From Anaplasma centrale str. Israel (GTDB lineage: Bacteria > Pseudomonadota > Alphaproteobacteria > Rickettsiales > Anaplasmataceae), in the NCBI RefSeq assembly GCF_000024505.1, contig NC_013532.1:558001-622000 (forward strand): a stretch of 64,000 nucleotides of DNA, written 5' to 3'. The position numbers and the translations under genes are program-made. The notes under the pieces were generated by a model. It searched no databases. It saw only the letters and a program-made list of their open reading frames with translations, and was not told where the DNA came from. Shown one piece after another: positions 7,726 through 15,293 of the stretch (its first letter is position 1; every line of letters begins with the position of its first letter).

Positions 7726-10032
7726 GTGTTATCAAAGAACCTTGAGGCCAGTCTACACAGGGCATTGTCGATAGCTTTTGATTTTCGTCACGAGTGTGCA
7801 ACCCTTGAACATCTGCTACTAGCATTGACTGATGACCTTGATGTCAGGCGGGTTTTGTATGTGTGTCGGGTGTCTATAGACAGATTGAGGGCAACTCTGA
7901 TTAACTTCTTAAGATACGAAATGTCTATAGCGATGAATCAGAGCGTGACCGAAGTGCGGCCAAGCATGGCATTTGAAAAGGTGGTGCACAGGGCCATAGT
8001 ACACGCACATGCCTCCGGAAAGGATGAAATTAACGGTGTGAATGTTTTAGCGGAGATTTTTTTGGAAAAAGACTCCTGCAGTGTTTCTTTTTTGAATGAG
8101 CACAACGTTAAGTACATTGATGTTGTGAGCTGTATTTCCAGCAACGAGCATCCGGAAGAGCTGTATGATCAGCATGATCTGGGCAAAGACGTAGATTTTG
8201 TCAAGCGAGGGGCGGTTGGGTTTCCTCACATATCCAAAGATGTGGTCTCAAAAGATGGCGAAAGCCTGGAAGCTTATTGTGTGAACCTCAACGTTTTGGC
8301 GAAGAATGGAAAGATAGACTATGTTATAGGTAGGCAGTACGAACAGGAGCGAACCATTGAAGTCCTGCTGCGCAGAAGGAAGAACAACCCCCTGTATGTT
8401 GGGGATTCTGGTGTGGGGAAAACCGCTATAGTCGAAGGTTTAGCGCTGCGCATCGTCGAAGGGAATATTGTGCCTCAACTCAAATGTGTAGAAATATACT
8501 CTCTCGACATGGGCTCTCTACTTGCAGGGACGAGGTATCGTGGGGACTTTGAAGAGAGGATAAAGGCGGTTATCCGGGCTATAGAGAATAAGAAGAATGC
8601 CGTTCTTTTTATTGATGAAATTCACACTATTATTGGCGCCGGGTCCACGAGCGGAAGCCCGTTAGATGCGAGTAATCTGCTGAAACCGGCACTTGCCAGG
8701 GGCTCCATTAGGTGTATAGGTGCCACTACGTACAAGGAGTATAACAGCAATTTTGAGAAGGACCGGGCGCTGGCGAGGAGATATCAGAAAATTAATGTTG
8801 AAGAATCTACCGTAGAGGAAACCATACAGATTCTGAGTGGGATAAAGTCATATTATGAGATATACCACGATGTACACTATACCAGCCAAGCGGTGAAGTA
8901 TGCTGCGGAGCTGTCGGACAGGTATATAGCCGAGAGGATGCTGCCGGACAAGGCGGTGGATGTTTTAGATGAAGCCGGGGTATATGCCAAGCTGCGCTCG
9001 GGCGAAAATGGTAAGGTTGTCACGGGCAGGGATATTGAATCAATTATTTCGCGAATTACTGAAATACCGTGCGACAATCTTTTCGCAAGCGATACTCACA
9101 AAGTGAAGAATTTAGAAGAAAATCTGAAGCAAGTTATTTTTGGGCAGGATGCTGCCATTTCGCAGATTGTGGATGCAATAAGAATTGCCAAGGCTGGGCT
9201 CAGGAGCCACCAAAAGCCACTTGCTAGTTACCTGCTGGCCGGCCCTACGGGGGTAGGGAAGACTGAGCTAGTGAAACAATTGGCAAAGAACATGGGGATG
9301 AAGTTGGTCAGATTTGACATGTCTGAATATATGGAATCCCACACCGTTGCCAGGATGATAGGTTCTCCCCCAGGGTATGTGGGGTATGAGCAAGGCGGCC
9401 TACTTACTGACACCATAGCAAGGAACCAATACAGCGTGTTGTTACTGGATGAGATAGAAAAAGCCCATAGTAGCGTTTATAACATATTGTTACAAATAAT
9501 GGATTATGGATGCATCACCGACACCTACGGGCGCAAAGTTAGTTTTCGTAATGTTGTCATCGTACTCACTACGAACGCCGGCGCGGTGGAGTTTAGTCAA
9601 AACGCTGTGGGGTTTGACCGTGACCGCACCTTTCATATAGGTAGCGAGCGCAAAGCTATAGAGAAAATTTTTGGCCCGGAATTTTGTAACAGGTTGGATG
9701 CGGTGGTATCCTTTTCCTATCTGAGCGCTGATGTGATGGAAAAGGTGGTTGGCAAGTTCATTGCCGAGCTCAGAGACCAGCTATCCAGAAAGGGTGTTGA
9801 TATAAGCATCGACAAAGCGTCGGTGGAATTTCTGACGAAAATGGGGCAGCAAGACGGATACGGTGCGAGAAAGGCGCAAAGTGTGATTGCGCAAAAGATC
9901 AAGAAGCACCTGGCACTTGAAATGTTGTTTGGCAAACTGGCGTACGGGGGCAGGGTGGAAGTGAGATTTGACCCGCAGAAGGAAGACTTCTCGTATGAGT
10001 TTTTCGAAAAATCTGTTGATAGTATTGCATAA
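7726..10032 (+). CDS. clpA: ATP-dependent Clp protease ATP-binding subunit ClpA
   Basis: ClpA is the AAA+ unfoldase that feeds substrates to the ClpP peptidase. From GTG 7726 the protein is 768 residues, the family's usual length; the frame also contains ATG 7687, but TAGGA at 7716-7720 sits five bases before the GTG and the N-terminus then reads MLSKNLEASLHRALS, as in other ClpA proteins. An N domain (about 1-140) precedes AAA-1 with Walker A GDSGVGKT near 226 and Walker B LFIDEIHT, and AAA-2 with Walker A GPTGVGKT near 506 and LLLDEIEKAH. There is no ClpB-type middle coiled coil. NAVGFDRD near 628 replaces the usual IGL/IGF ClpP-docking loop. clpS is not adjacent. Confidence 0.95.
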   Translation: MLSKNLEASLHRALSIAFDFRHECATLEHLLLALTDDLDVRRVLYVCRVSIDRLRATLINFLRYEMSIAMNQSVTEVRPSMAFEKVVHRAIVHAHASGKDEINGVNVLAEIFLEKDSCSVSFLNEHNVKYIDVVSCISSNEHPEELYDQHDLGKDVDFVKRGAVGFPHISKDVVSKDGESLEAYCVNLNVLAKNGKIDYVIGRQYEQERTIEVLLRRRKNNPLYVGDSGVGKTAIVEGLALRIVEGNIVPQLKCVEIYSLDMGSLLAGTRYRGDFEERIKAVIRAIENKKNAVLFIDEIHTIIGAGSTSGSPLDASNLLKPALARGSIRCIGATTYKEYNSNFEKDRALARRYQKINVEESTVEETIQILSGIKSYYEIYHDVHYTSQAVKYAAELSDRYIAERMLPDKAVDVLDEAGVYAKLRSGENGKVVTGRDIESIISRITEIPCDNLFASDTHKVKNLEENLKQVIFGQDAAISQIVDAIRIAKAGLRSHQKPLASYLLAGPTGVGKTELVKQLAKNMGMKLVRFDMSEYMESHTVARMIGSPPGYVGYEQGGLLTDTIARNQYSVLLLDEIEKAHSSVYNILLQIMDYGCITDTYGRKVSFRNVVIVLTTNAGAVEFSQNAVGFDRDRTFHIGSERKAIEKIFGPEFCNRLDAVVSFSYLSADVMEKVVGKFIAELRDQLSRKGVDISIDKASVEFLTKMGQQDGYGARKAQSVIAQKIKKHLALEMLFGKLAYGGRVEVRFDPQKEDFSYEFFEKSVDSIA

Positions 10033-10113
10033 TAACTTGCTGCGCGGTGGTTTTTATCGTTGATTATTTAGTCGAATCCTATAGATTTGTCCCATTGCGT
10101 CGCGGGGGGGTCT

Positions 10114-11946
10114 ATGTCTAACAATTACGAATCTGTTCGTAATTTGGCTATTGTTGCGCATGTAGATCACGGGAAGACTACGCTTCTAGACAGCATGCTG
10201 AAGCAAAGCGGTGCCCTCAGGGATAACCAGGAAGTTGTTGAGCGGGTGATGGACAGCAATGACCTGGAACGGGAGCGGGGCATTACGATCCTGGCGAAGT
10301 GTACCGCGATTACGTGGGGAAGCCATAAGATTAATGTGATAGACACACCAGGCCACGCAGATTTTGGTGGCGAGGTGGAAAGGGTGCTCTCAATGGCAGA
10401 CGGGGTGCTCATGCTCGTTGATGCGTCTGAGGGCCCAATGCCGCAAACGAAGTTCGTGCTCTCAAAAGCGCTGCAGGCCAATTTGCTGCCAATAGTGGTG
10501 GTAAATAAGGTTGACCGTCCAGACAGCAGGGTGAGCGAAGTTTTGGACGAGGTGTATGAGCTTTTTATAAACCTCAACGCCACAAGTGAGCAGCTCGATT
10601 TCCCCGTGCTCTATGCTTCCGGGAGGAGCGGTTGGTGCGTCAAGGATTTGTCGGAGGAGCGCAAGGATCTTACACCTCTGTTTGGAGCGATTCTGGAATA
10701 TATCAAACCCTCGCAATATGACCATAACGCCCCGTTCAGTATGCTGTTAACCCTTTTGGAGTCAGACAAGTTTTTGGGCAGGGTACTGACTGGGAAGATA
10801 TACCAGGGTAGGGCGAAGATCAATTCGCAGGTGAAAGTGCTAAACTTGGGCGGTGAGGTTGTGGAGAGCGGCAGGCTGACCAAGCTGCTGTCTTTTTCCG
10901 GTTTGAAGCGTGTTCCGGTTGATGAAGCCGGTGCCGGAGACATAATAGCCGTTGCTGGGCTCGAGAAAGCCTCGGTTTCTGACAGCATTGTGGACGTTGC
11001 TGTAAGTGTGCCTATTCCCTCTACCCCCGTAGACCCCCCAACCATGGCCGTGACTATTGGTGTGAATGATTCACCTCTGGCTGGTACTGAAGGCACCAAG
11101 CTTACGTCTACTGTGATCAAAAATAGATTGCTGTCCGAAGCTGAAACCAACGTAGCAATCACGGTGAAAGAGGGGGAACGCAGTGATTCTTACGAGGTTG
11201 GCGGCAGAGGTGAGCTACAGCTCGGTGTGTTGATTGAAACGATGCGGCGGGAAGGTTTTGAGCTTTCTGTATCGCGCCCGCGTGTCCTATTTAAGAAGGA
11301 AGGGTCAGCCCTTCTGGAGCCCATGGAAGAGGTGGTGATTGACGTTGATGAAGAGTACAGCGGCATAATCATGGAAAAGTTAAGCTTCCGCAAGGGCGAT
11401 ATGCAAGATATGTCGCCATCAGGGCAGGGCAGGGTGCGCATGGTGTTTCTGATTCCTTCCAGGGGGCTGATTGGCTACCATGGCGAGTTTCTTACAGATT
11501 CCAGAGGCACTGGCATAATGAATCGCCTGTTCCACGGGTACGCGCCACACAAGGGTGATATCCCTGGTAGAGTGAACGGCGTGTTGATTTCCACTGGGCA
11601 GGGTGAGGCAGTTGCGTATGCCATCTTTAACCTTCAAGACAGGGGTGCGATGTTTATCAAGCCCCAAGATAAGGTATACATGGGTATGGTGGTCGGGCTG
11701 CACAATAGGGGCAATGACATCGAAGTGAACGTCTTGAAGGGCAAGCAGTTGACCAACATCCGGGCCGCGGGCTCTGACGAGGCCGTCAGGCTTGTTCCGC
11801 CGCAGTTAATGACGCTAGAAGAAATGATAGGGTTTATAAACGACGACGAGCTGGTGGAGTGCACGCCAAAATCCGTAAGATTGCGGAAAAGGTTCCTAGA
11901 CCCCAATGAGCGCAAGCGCTTTGCAAGGGCTAAGAGTGCAACTTGA
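10114..11946 (+). CDS. typA: Ribosome-associated GTPase TypA/BipA
   Basis: TypA/BipA is an EF-G-like translational GTPase that acts in 50S assembly and stress or virulence responses. From ATG 10114 it is 610 residues; an upstream in-frame TTG (10087) is less likely because a G-rich Shine-Dalgarno (GCGGGGGGG) lies directly before the ATG. G motifs are AHVDHGKT (about 16), DTPGH and NKVDRPDS. EF-Tu-like domain II, the EF-G-like III and V domains and the TypA-specific C-terminal domain follow (FHGYAPHKGDIPGR and ending RFLDPNERKRFARAKSAT). It stands alone between clpA and an unstable-looking repeat region, and its last codons are duplicated downstream. Confidence 0.96.
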   Translation: MSNNYESVRNLAIVAHVDHGKTTLLDSMLKQSGALRDNQEVVERVMDSNDLERERGITILAKCTAITWGSHKINVIDTPGHADFGGEVERVLSMADGVLMLVDASEGPMPQTKFVLSKALQANLLPIVVVNKVDRPDSRVSEVLDEVYELFINLNATSEQLDFPVLYASGRSGWCVKDLSEERKDLTPLFGAILEYIKPSQYDHNAPFSMLLTLLESDKFLGRVLTGKIYQGRAKINSQVKVLNLGGEVVESGRLTKLLSFSGLKRVPVDEAGAGDIIAVAGLEKASVSDSIVDVAVSVPIPSTPVDPPTMAVTIGVNDSPLAGTEGTKLTSTVIKNRLLSEAETNVAITVKEGERSDSYEVGGRGELQLGVLIETMRREGFELSVSRPRVLFKKEGSALLEPMEEVVIDVDEEYSGIIMEKLSFRKGDMQDMSPSGQGRVRMVFLIPSRGLIGYHGEFLTDSRGTGIMNRLFHGYAPHKGDIPGRVNGVLISTGQGEAVAYAIFNLQDRGAMFIKPQDKVYMGMVVGLHNRGNDIEVNVLKGKQLTNIRAAGSDEAVRLVPPQLMTLEEMIGFINDDELVECTPKSVRLRKRFLDPNERKRFARAKSAT

Positions 11947-12240
11947 GTGCGTGTAATGCATGTACAGATGTTGGCAGTTTAGATATACCCTGCCATGAGT
12001 TATACTGCCTAGTGGTTTACCCTGTGCGTGTGCTAATTGGGTGAGAGCGCGCTACCCGATGGTATTGCTCTGCAAGAGTGCGTAGTGTGGGACGTTGCGG
12101 TAAATTGCGCGACAGATGCGTGGGTGCCTGCAAGGGCGAAGAGTGCAACTTGAATGCGCGTATAATGCACGTATAGATGTTGGCAGTTTAGATATGCCCT
12201 GCCATGGGTTATACTGCCTAGTGGTTTACCCTGTACGTAT
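11922..12240 (+). repeat. Direct repeat including the typA 3' end (two copies)
   Basis: Copy 1 (about 11922-12030) starts in the last codons of typA at TGCAAGGGCTAAGAGTGCAA and continues through TTGGCAGTTTAGATAT and ACTGCCTAGTGGTTTACCCT. Copy 2 (about 12129-12240) repeats all of this with scattered substitutions, at an offset of 207 bases. The intervening 12031-12128 is not repeated. No gene is seen between typA and the msp2 cassette at 12984. Confidence 0.85.
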
Positions 12241-12540
12241 ATACGGGCTTCTGTAGCGCATGGCACAGCTGTGGTGTGGATACAAACCCCGACTGGTGTT
12301 GTAGTTTATGACGGTCTGTGCAGACGAGGAACCCTGTAAATCACCGCCACCCTTTAAGCTCACTACTATCATCAAACTGATCAACGACACCGATACCTAC
12401 ACAACGCGACCTCACCTATAATTTCACTTGGCACCAGCTTCCCGCCCAGCGGACACGTCCGCACATTACCCAAATTTACAATACAGATAAGCCAATGTCC
12501 CCTCATCCCCACTCTCCCTCGAAACATCACTCACACTTCC

Positions 12541-12870
12541 AACTTACTACCAAAGCTGCCACACTTGAAGCTTTTGGTGCCACCGACATAACAAAGCCAC
12601 TATCTCCAAACTCCCGGTACCTCATCTCCTGACCAAGGCAGCCAACACACTGACCAGAATCACCTACATCCTCACCACACTTGAAGCCCTTGGTACCACC
12701 TGACCATAACCCAGACACCCCCTACCTTGACACCTCCCAACTTCTTTGTATCTCCTGCCCTTGGCACTCATCCCAGCCCAAGGCCACCACAGCCCTCTGC
12801 ACCGGTGTCACCTGCATAACCCGTCTCCCAGCCTCTGGTACCTCAACACCTGCATCTCATCTTCCTTACC
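12541..12870 (-). repeat. Left arm of a repeat pair flanking the msp2/virB2 island
   Basis: Read on the minus strand, this stretch contains blocks such as GAGTGCCAAGGGCAGGAG, GGTGCAGAGGGCTGTGGTGG, TGCCACATTGGGTA and GATAGTGGCTTTGTTATGTC, all of which recur on the plus strand at 14222-14515. Within the arm a shorter unit (GTTATG-GGTG-ACCAAG-CTTCAAGTGTG) occurs two or three times. Small open frames here are not convincing genes. The interval 12241-12540 is A/C-rich and I see nothing definite in it. Confidence 0.7.
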
Positions 12871-12983
12871 CAATGTGGCATTCCACAATCTTTGTCCTCT
12901 CTACTTACCCCCTACTTCTTACCGGCACCACTCACTGCTTTCCCAGGTCAACTAGTCACCCAACCTCTAGCACCTTCAGCATC

Positions 12984-13535
12984 TCAGCCCAACTCACCAC
13001 AGCTCTCCGCACCTTCAACAGCTCTAGCAAAAGCCCCAGCAACAACAGCCTTGTCCTCCTTACTCAGGCCATTGATGTTAGTTGCCATCCCCTGCAAGCT
13101 GATGGTGTTACTAGTACCACTGGCAGTGTCCATAGTAGATAACTGCGCTGTCTCCGTATCGCTAGTAAACACCGCACTAATCTTGGTGGTGGTGCCACTG
13201 GTGGCGTTAACCCCACACTGGTTGGTGCCACCAGTACCACTAGTGGTACCCTTGCACACCTTCTTACTCAGTTCATCACCACCGGTAACACCTTCTACTG
13301 CTTTACCCCACTTGTGGGCCTCACTCTTAGTCATCTTACCTAAAGCAGTGGCAAGACGGTCTACCTGACCTCTTGCTGTATCATATGCTAACTCCTTTCC
13401 TAATAAGAATACTGAAGCTGTATCCTCATTAGACTTCTTACCTCCCTTAATGACAAACCTTTCATACCCTACTTCTACTTCAACCCTGGCTCCTCCAATA
13501 CTATACCCAATGCTCCCCTCTAGGGCTGTGAGCAT
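12984..13535 (-). pseudogene. msp2 functional pseudogene (variable-antigen donor cassette)
   Basis: The encoded segment is an internal piece of the Msp2/P44 outer-membrane protein: a conserved upstream block (GSIGYSIGGARVEVEVGYER), a hypervariable centre rich in Thr/Gly/Ser with two Cys (SKKVCKGTTSG and TNQCGVNATSG), then the conserved block SKEDKAVVAGAFARAVEGAE. The signal peptide, first conserved third and C-terminal barrel are missing, so it cannot be expressed as Msp2 by itself. In Anaplasma such cassettes are known to be copied into a single msp2 expression site by gene conversion to create antigenic variants. The ATG at 13535 is at the truncation edge and is probably not used. Its upstream end abuts the virB2-like remnant. 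Confidence 0.85.
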
Positions 13536-13538
13536 GCT

Positions 13539-13841
13539 ATGGTAGCCCTGATATGGTTATTCATCACAGCAGGTTCTACTAATGCCGATACTATCAGCAG
13601 TACTAACACTGCTGACGATACAGCTACCAAGGTTATTTGTGACGTCATTGTCTTCGTGCAGAAGCTGGGATTACCCATCATGACAGGGGTGGTACTAGGT
13701 TCTAGCATCATGGCTCGGCAAACTTGCATAACCTGCCTAATGCTGGTTGTATGTACAGCCATAGGTAAGCTTATGGCCACTGTATTGAGGGTAATACCAG
13801 TTAGTGCAAGGGTGGACGTAGAGGTTTTGGGAGAGTGGTGA
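13539..13841 (+). pseudogene. Degenerate VirB2-like pilin paralogue
   Basis: This 100-codon frame shares DDTATxVICxVIxFVQKLGLPI and MTGVxLGSSIMA with the intact gene that follows. After SSIMA the sequence diverges: the IFGKLAWPAIV stretch is replaced by RQTCITC, about 12 bases corresponding to FFGA are missing, and the C-terminus is unrelated. The N-terminal signal region looks shortened where it meets the msp2 cassette. Its TGA overlaps the ATG of the next gene (ATGA-like), as in an operon. It is probably non-functional, although the frame is open and a diverged pilin cannot be excluded. Confidence 0.65.
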
Positions 13842-14233
13842 TGTTGCTAAAACTTAGATTCTTACTCATTGCTGGAGTATTAGCATTGGGTATCTTACAT
13901 GGTGTACCTGCTGCAGGGGCTGAGACTGCTGGTACTGAAGCTGATGATACAGCGACTGTTGTTATATGTAACGTTATACGGTTTGTGCAGAAGCTTGGAC
14001 TACCCATCATGACTGGAGTGATACTAGGTTCTAGCATTATGGCTATCTTTGGTAAGCTTGCATGGCCTGCTATTGTAATGCTGGTTGTATTTACAGCTAT
14101 ATTCTTTGGTGCTGGTAAGCTCATGGCTAAATTTGCTGCTGGGTTGAGTGGTGATGGCATAGGTGATGCCAGTAAGTTTGACTGTTCAAAGCATACAGCG
14201 GTCAAGCCCGGCACCGGTGCTGCTAGGCAGTGA
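13841..14233 (+). CDS. virB2: VirB2-like type IV secretion pilin
   Basis: The product (130 residues) resembles VirB2/TrbC pilins, which form the extracellular pilus or channel component of type IV secretion systems. An N-terminal signal peptide (KLRFLLIAGVLALGILHGV, ending near PAAGA) precedes a mature part with two hydrophobic segments: IRFVQKLGLPIMTGVILGSS and WPAIVMLVVFTAIFFGAG, joined by a short loop GKLA. Rickettsiales carry several virB2 paralogues scattered away from other vir genes, and no other virB gene is seen here. ATG 13841 is supported by GGGAG at 13829-13833; GTG 13835 and 13838 are alternatives. Third-position A/T is higher than in nearby housekeeping genes. Confidence 0.8.
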   Translation: MLLKLRFLLIAGVLALGILHGVPAAGAETAGTEADDTATVVICNVIRFVQKLGLPIMTGVILGSSIMAIFGKLAWPAIVMLVVFTAIFFGAGKLMAKFAAGLSGDGIGDASKFDCSKHTAVKPGTGAARQ

Positions 14234-14515
14234 TGGTGCAGAGAGCTGTGGTGGTCGTGCCACATTGGGTAGTGAGTTGGGCTGAGTGCCAAGGGCAGGA
14301 GGAGGTACCAGAGGTTGGGAGATGCTGTGTGGTACCAAGTTAGACTGGGATGCCAGGAGTTTATAGATAGTGGCTTTGTTATGTCTGTGATACCAAGCAC
14401 TTCAAGTGTGTTGGCAGCCTTGGTTAGGAGCGTGAGTAAGTATAGTTGGGTTGAGTGCCAAGGGCAGGGGGTGCCAGAAGTTGGGACTTGGGTTATGTAG
14501 GTGGTACCAAGAGAT
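14222..14515 (+). repeat. Right arm of the repeat pair flanking the msp2/virB2 island
   Basis: This is the plus-strand counterpart of 12541-12870. It begins in the last codons of virB2. Shared blocks include GGTGCAGAGAGCTGTGGTGG, TGCCACATTGGGTAG, GAGTGCCAAGGGCAGG (twice) and GATAGTGGCTTTGTTATGTC. Block order differs between the arms, so it is a rearranged repeat family rather than one clean inverted repeat. No gene is seen in 14234-14599. Confidence 0.7.
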
Positions 14516-14599
14516 CACCGCGGCAATTTTGTATATCCCCCGTAACGTAAGGTTAAGGTTTTTCCCGGAAGCTGGCATCAAAGTGTTAGGTGAGTCACG

Positions 14600-14887
14600 A
14601 TGCAGCAGCCCCTTGAATACATAACAGAGCTTACCATGCAGATTGTTTTTGTGATAGAAAAAGAGATGGAATGCCTGCGCCTGCGTGATAAGCAGAAATT
14701 CAAGGCGTTGCAAAATATAGAAGGGGAATTACTTCAACTCCTGGAAAAGACGCGCAGTAAGGTTGTGGGTAATACGGAAATTTTGCATGAAAGTAGCCCC
14801 GCTGTGGTAGAGAAGCTTAACTTGGTTTTTTCTAAATTCGATAGATGCCTTGCCGGGAAGCACGCCTTGCTTGCGCAGATGTCATGA
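14600..14887 (+). CDS. Conserved-looking small helical protein, function unknown
   Basis: I do not recognise this 95-residue protein. It is hydrophilic and almost wholly helical by composition, with heptad-like Leu spacing (EYITELTMQIVFVIEKEMECL and IEGELLQLLEK), so a small coiled-coil protein is likely. There is no signal peptide or membrane segment. An AGGTGAG element eight bases before the ATG supports translation. Base use is like that of housekeeping neighbours. It lies between the antigen island and the convergent 3550-residue gene. The size and helical pattern resemble FlgN-type small chaperones, but there is no residue evidence for that. Confidence 0.6.
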   Translation: MQQPLEYITELTMQIVFVIEKEMECLRLRDKQKFKALQNIEGELLQLLEKTRSKVVGNTEILHESSPAVVEKLNLVFSKFDRCLAGKHALLAQMS

Positions 14888-15191
14888 GCCACTTGTGCAG
14901 AGATTAGCCCCCTGATGCGCTGGATTCTTGTGCATCATGTACCCCGGCTTGTAGTTGTACCTGTGCAATATGGCTCGCCACAAACTGGGGTATGCATCGC
15001 ACTGAGAGGGAGTTTTACATGGCTTAGGTGAGATCTGGCTCCGCTGGGTTATATATACTCACTGCACGATTGGTGGCGCGCCTATAGGCTGCTATAACCC
15101 TCATAGAAGCCCCCGTGGTGCTGCGGTGAGCGCTGCTGCAGTGTAGCTGCTGTTAGAGGCTAGATGCCGGATACGTAGCTCATGTGTGCGA

Positions 15192-15260
15192 AGCAGCCCT
15201 CCGAGGGAGGCCGCGTTTCCTTGTGTTATAACACACAGGTTCGCGGGATGAGGGGCTGCT
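15192..15260. terminator. Long interrupted hairpin between convergent genes
   Basis: AGCAGCCC (15192-15199) pairs with GGGCTGCT (15253-15260), CCGCG (15211-15215) pairs with CGCGG (15242-15246), and the centre holds the perfect palindrome TGTGTTATAACACA (15222-15235). It lies just beyond the end of the minus-strand giant gene and could act as a terminator for it, or as a bidirectional one. The rest of 14888-15293 shows no gene. Confidence 0.5.
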
Positions 15261-15293
15261 CCATTTTAATCATATGAGATTGCCTTTGAGCTC

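Noticed and set aside
12241-12540. Possible RNA gene in the A/C-rich interval
   Set aside because: I found no tRNA-like fold, T-loop motif or stable stem.
12681-13368. Plus-strand frames of 150 or more codons opposite the msp2 cassette
   Set aside because: The minus-strand frame matches Msp2 with exact conserved blocks; the plus frames are its Pro/Ser/Thr-rich shadow.
13801-14400. 199-codon minus-strand frame across virB2
   Set aside because: The plus strand has a clear signal peptide and VirB2 helices; the minus frame has none.
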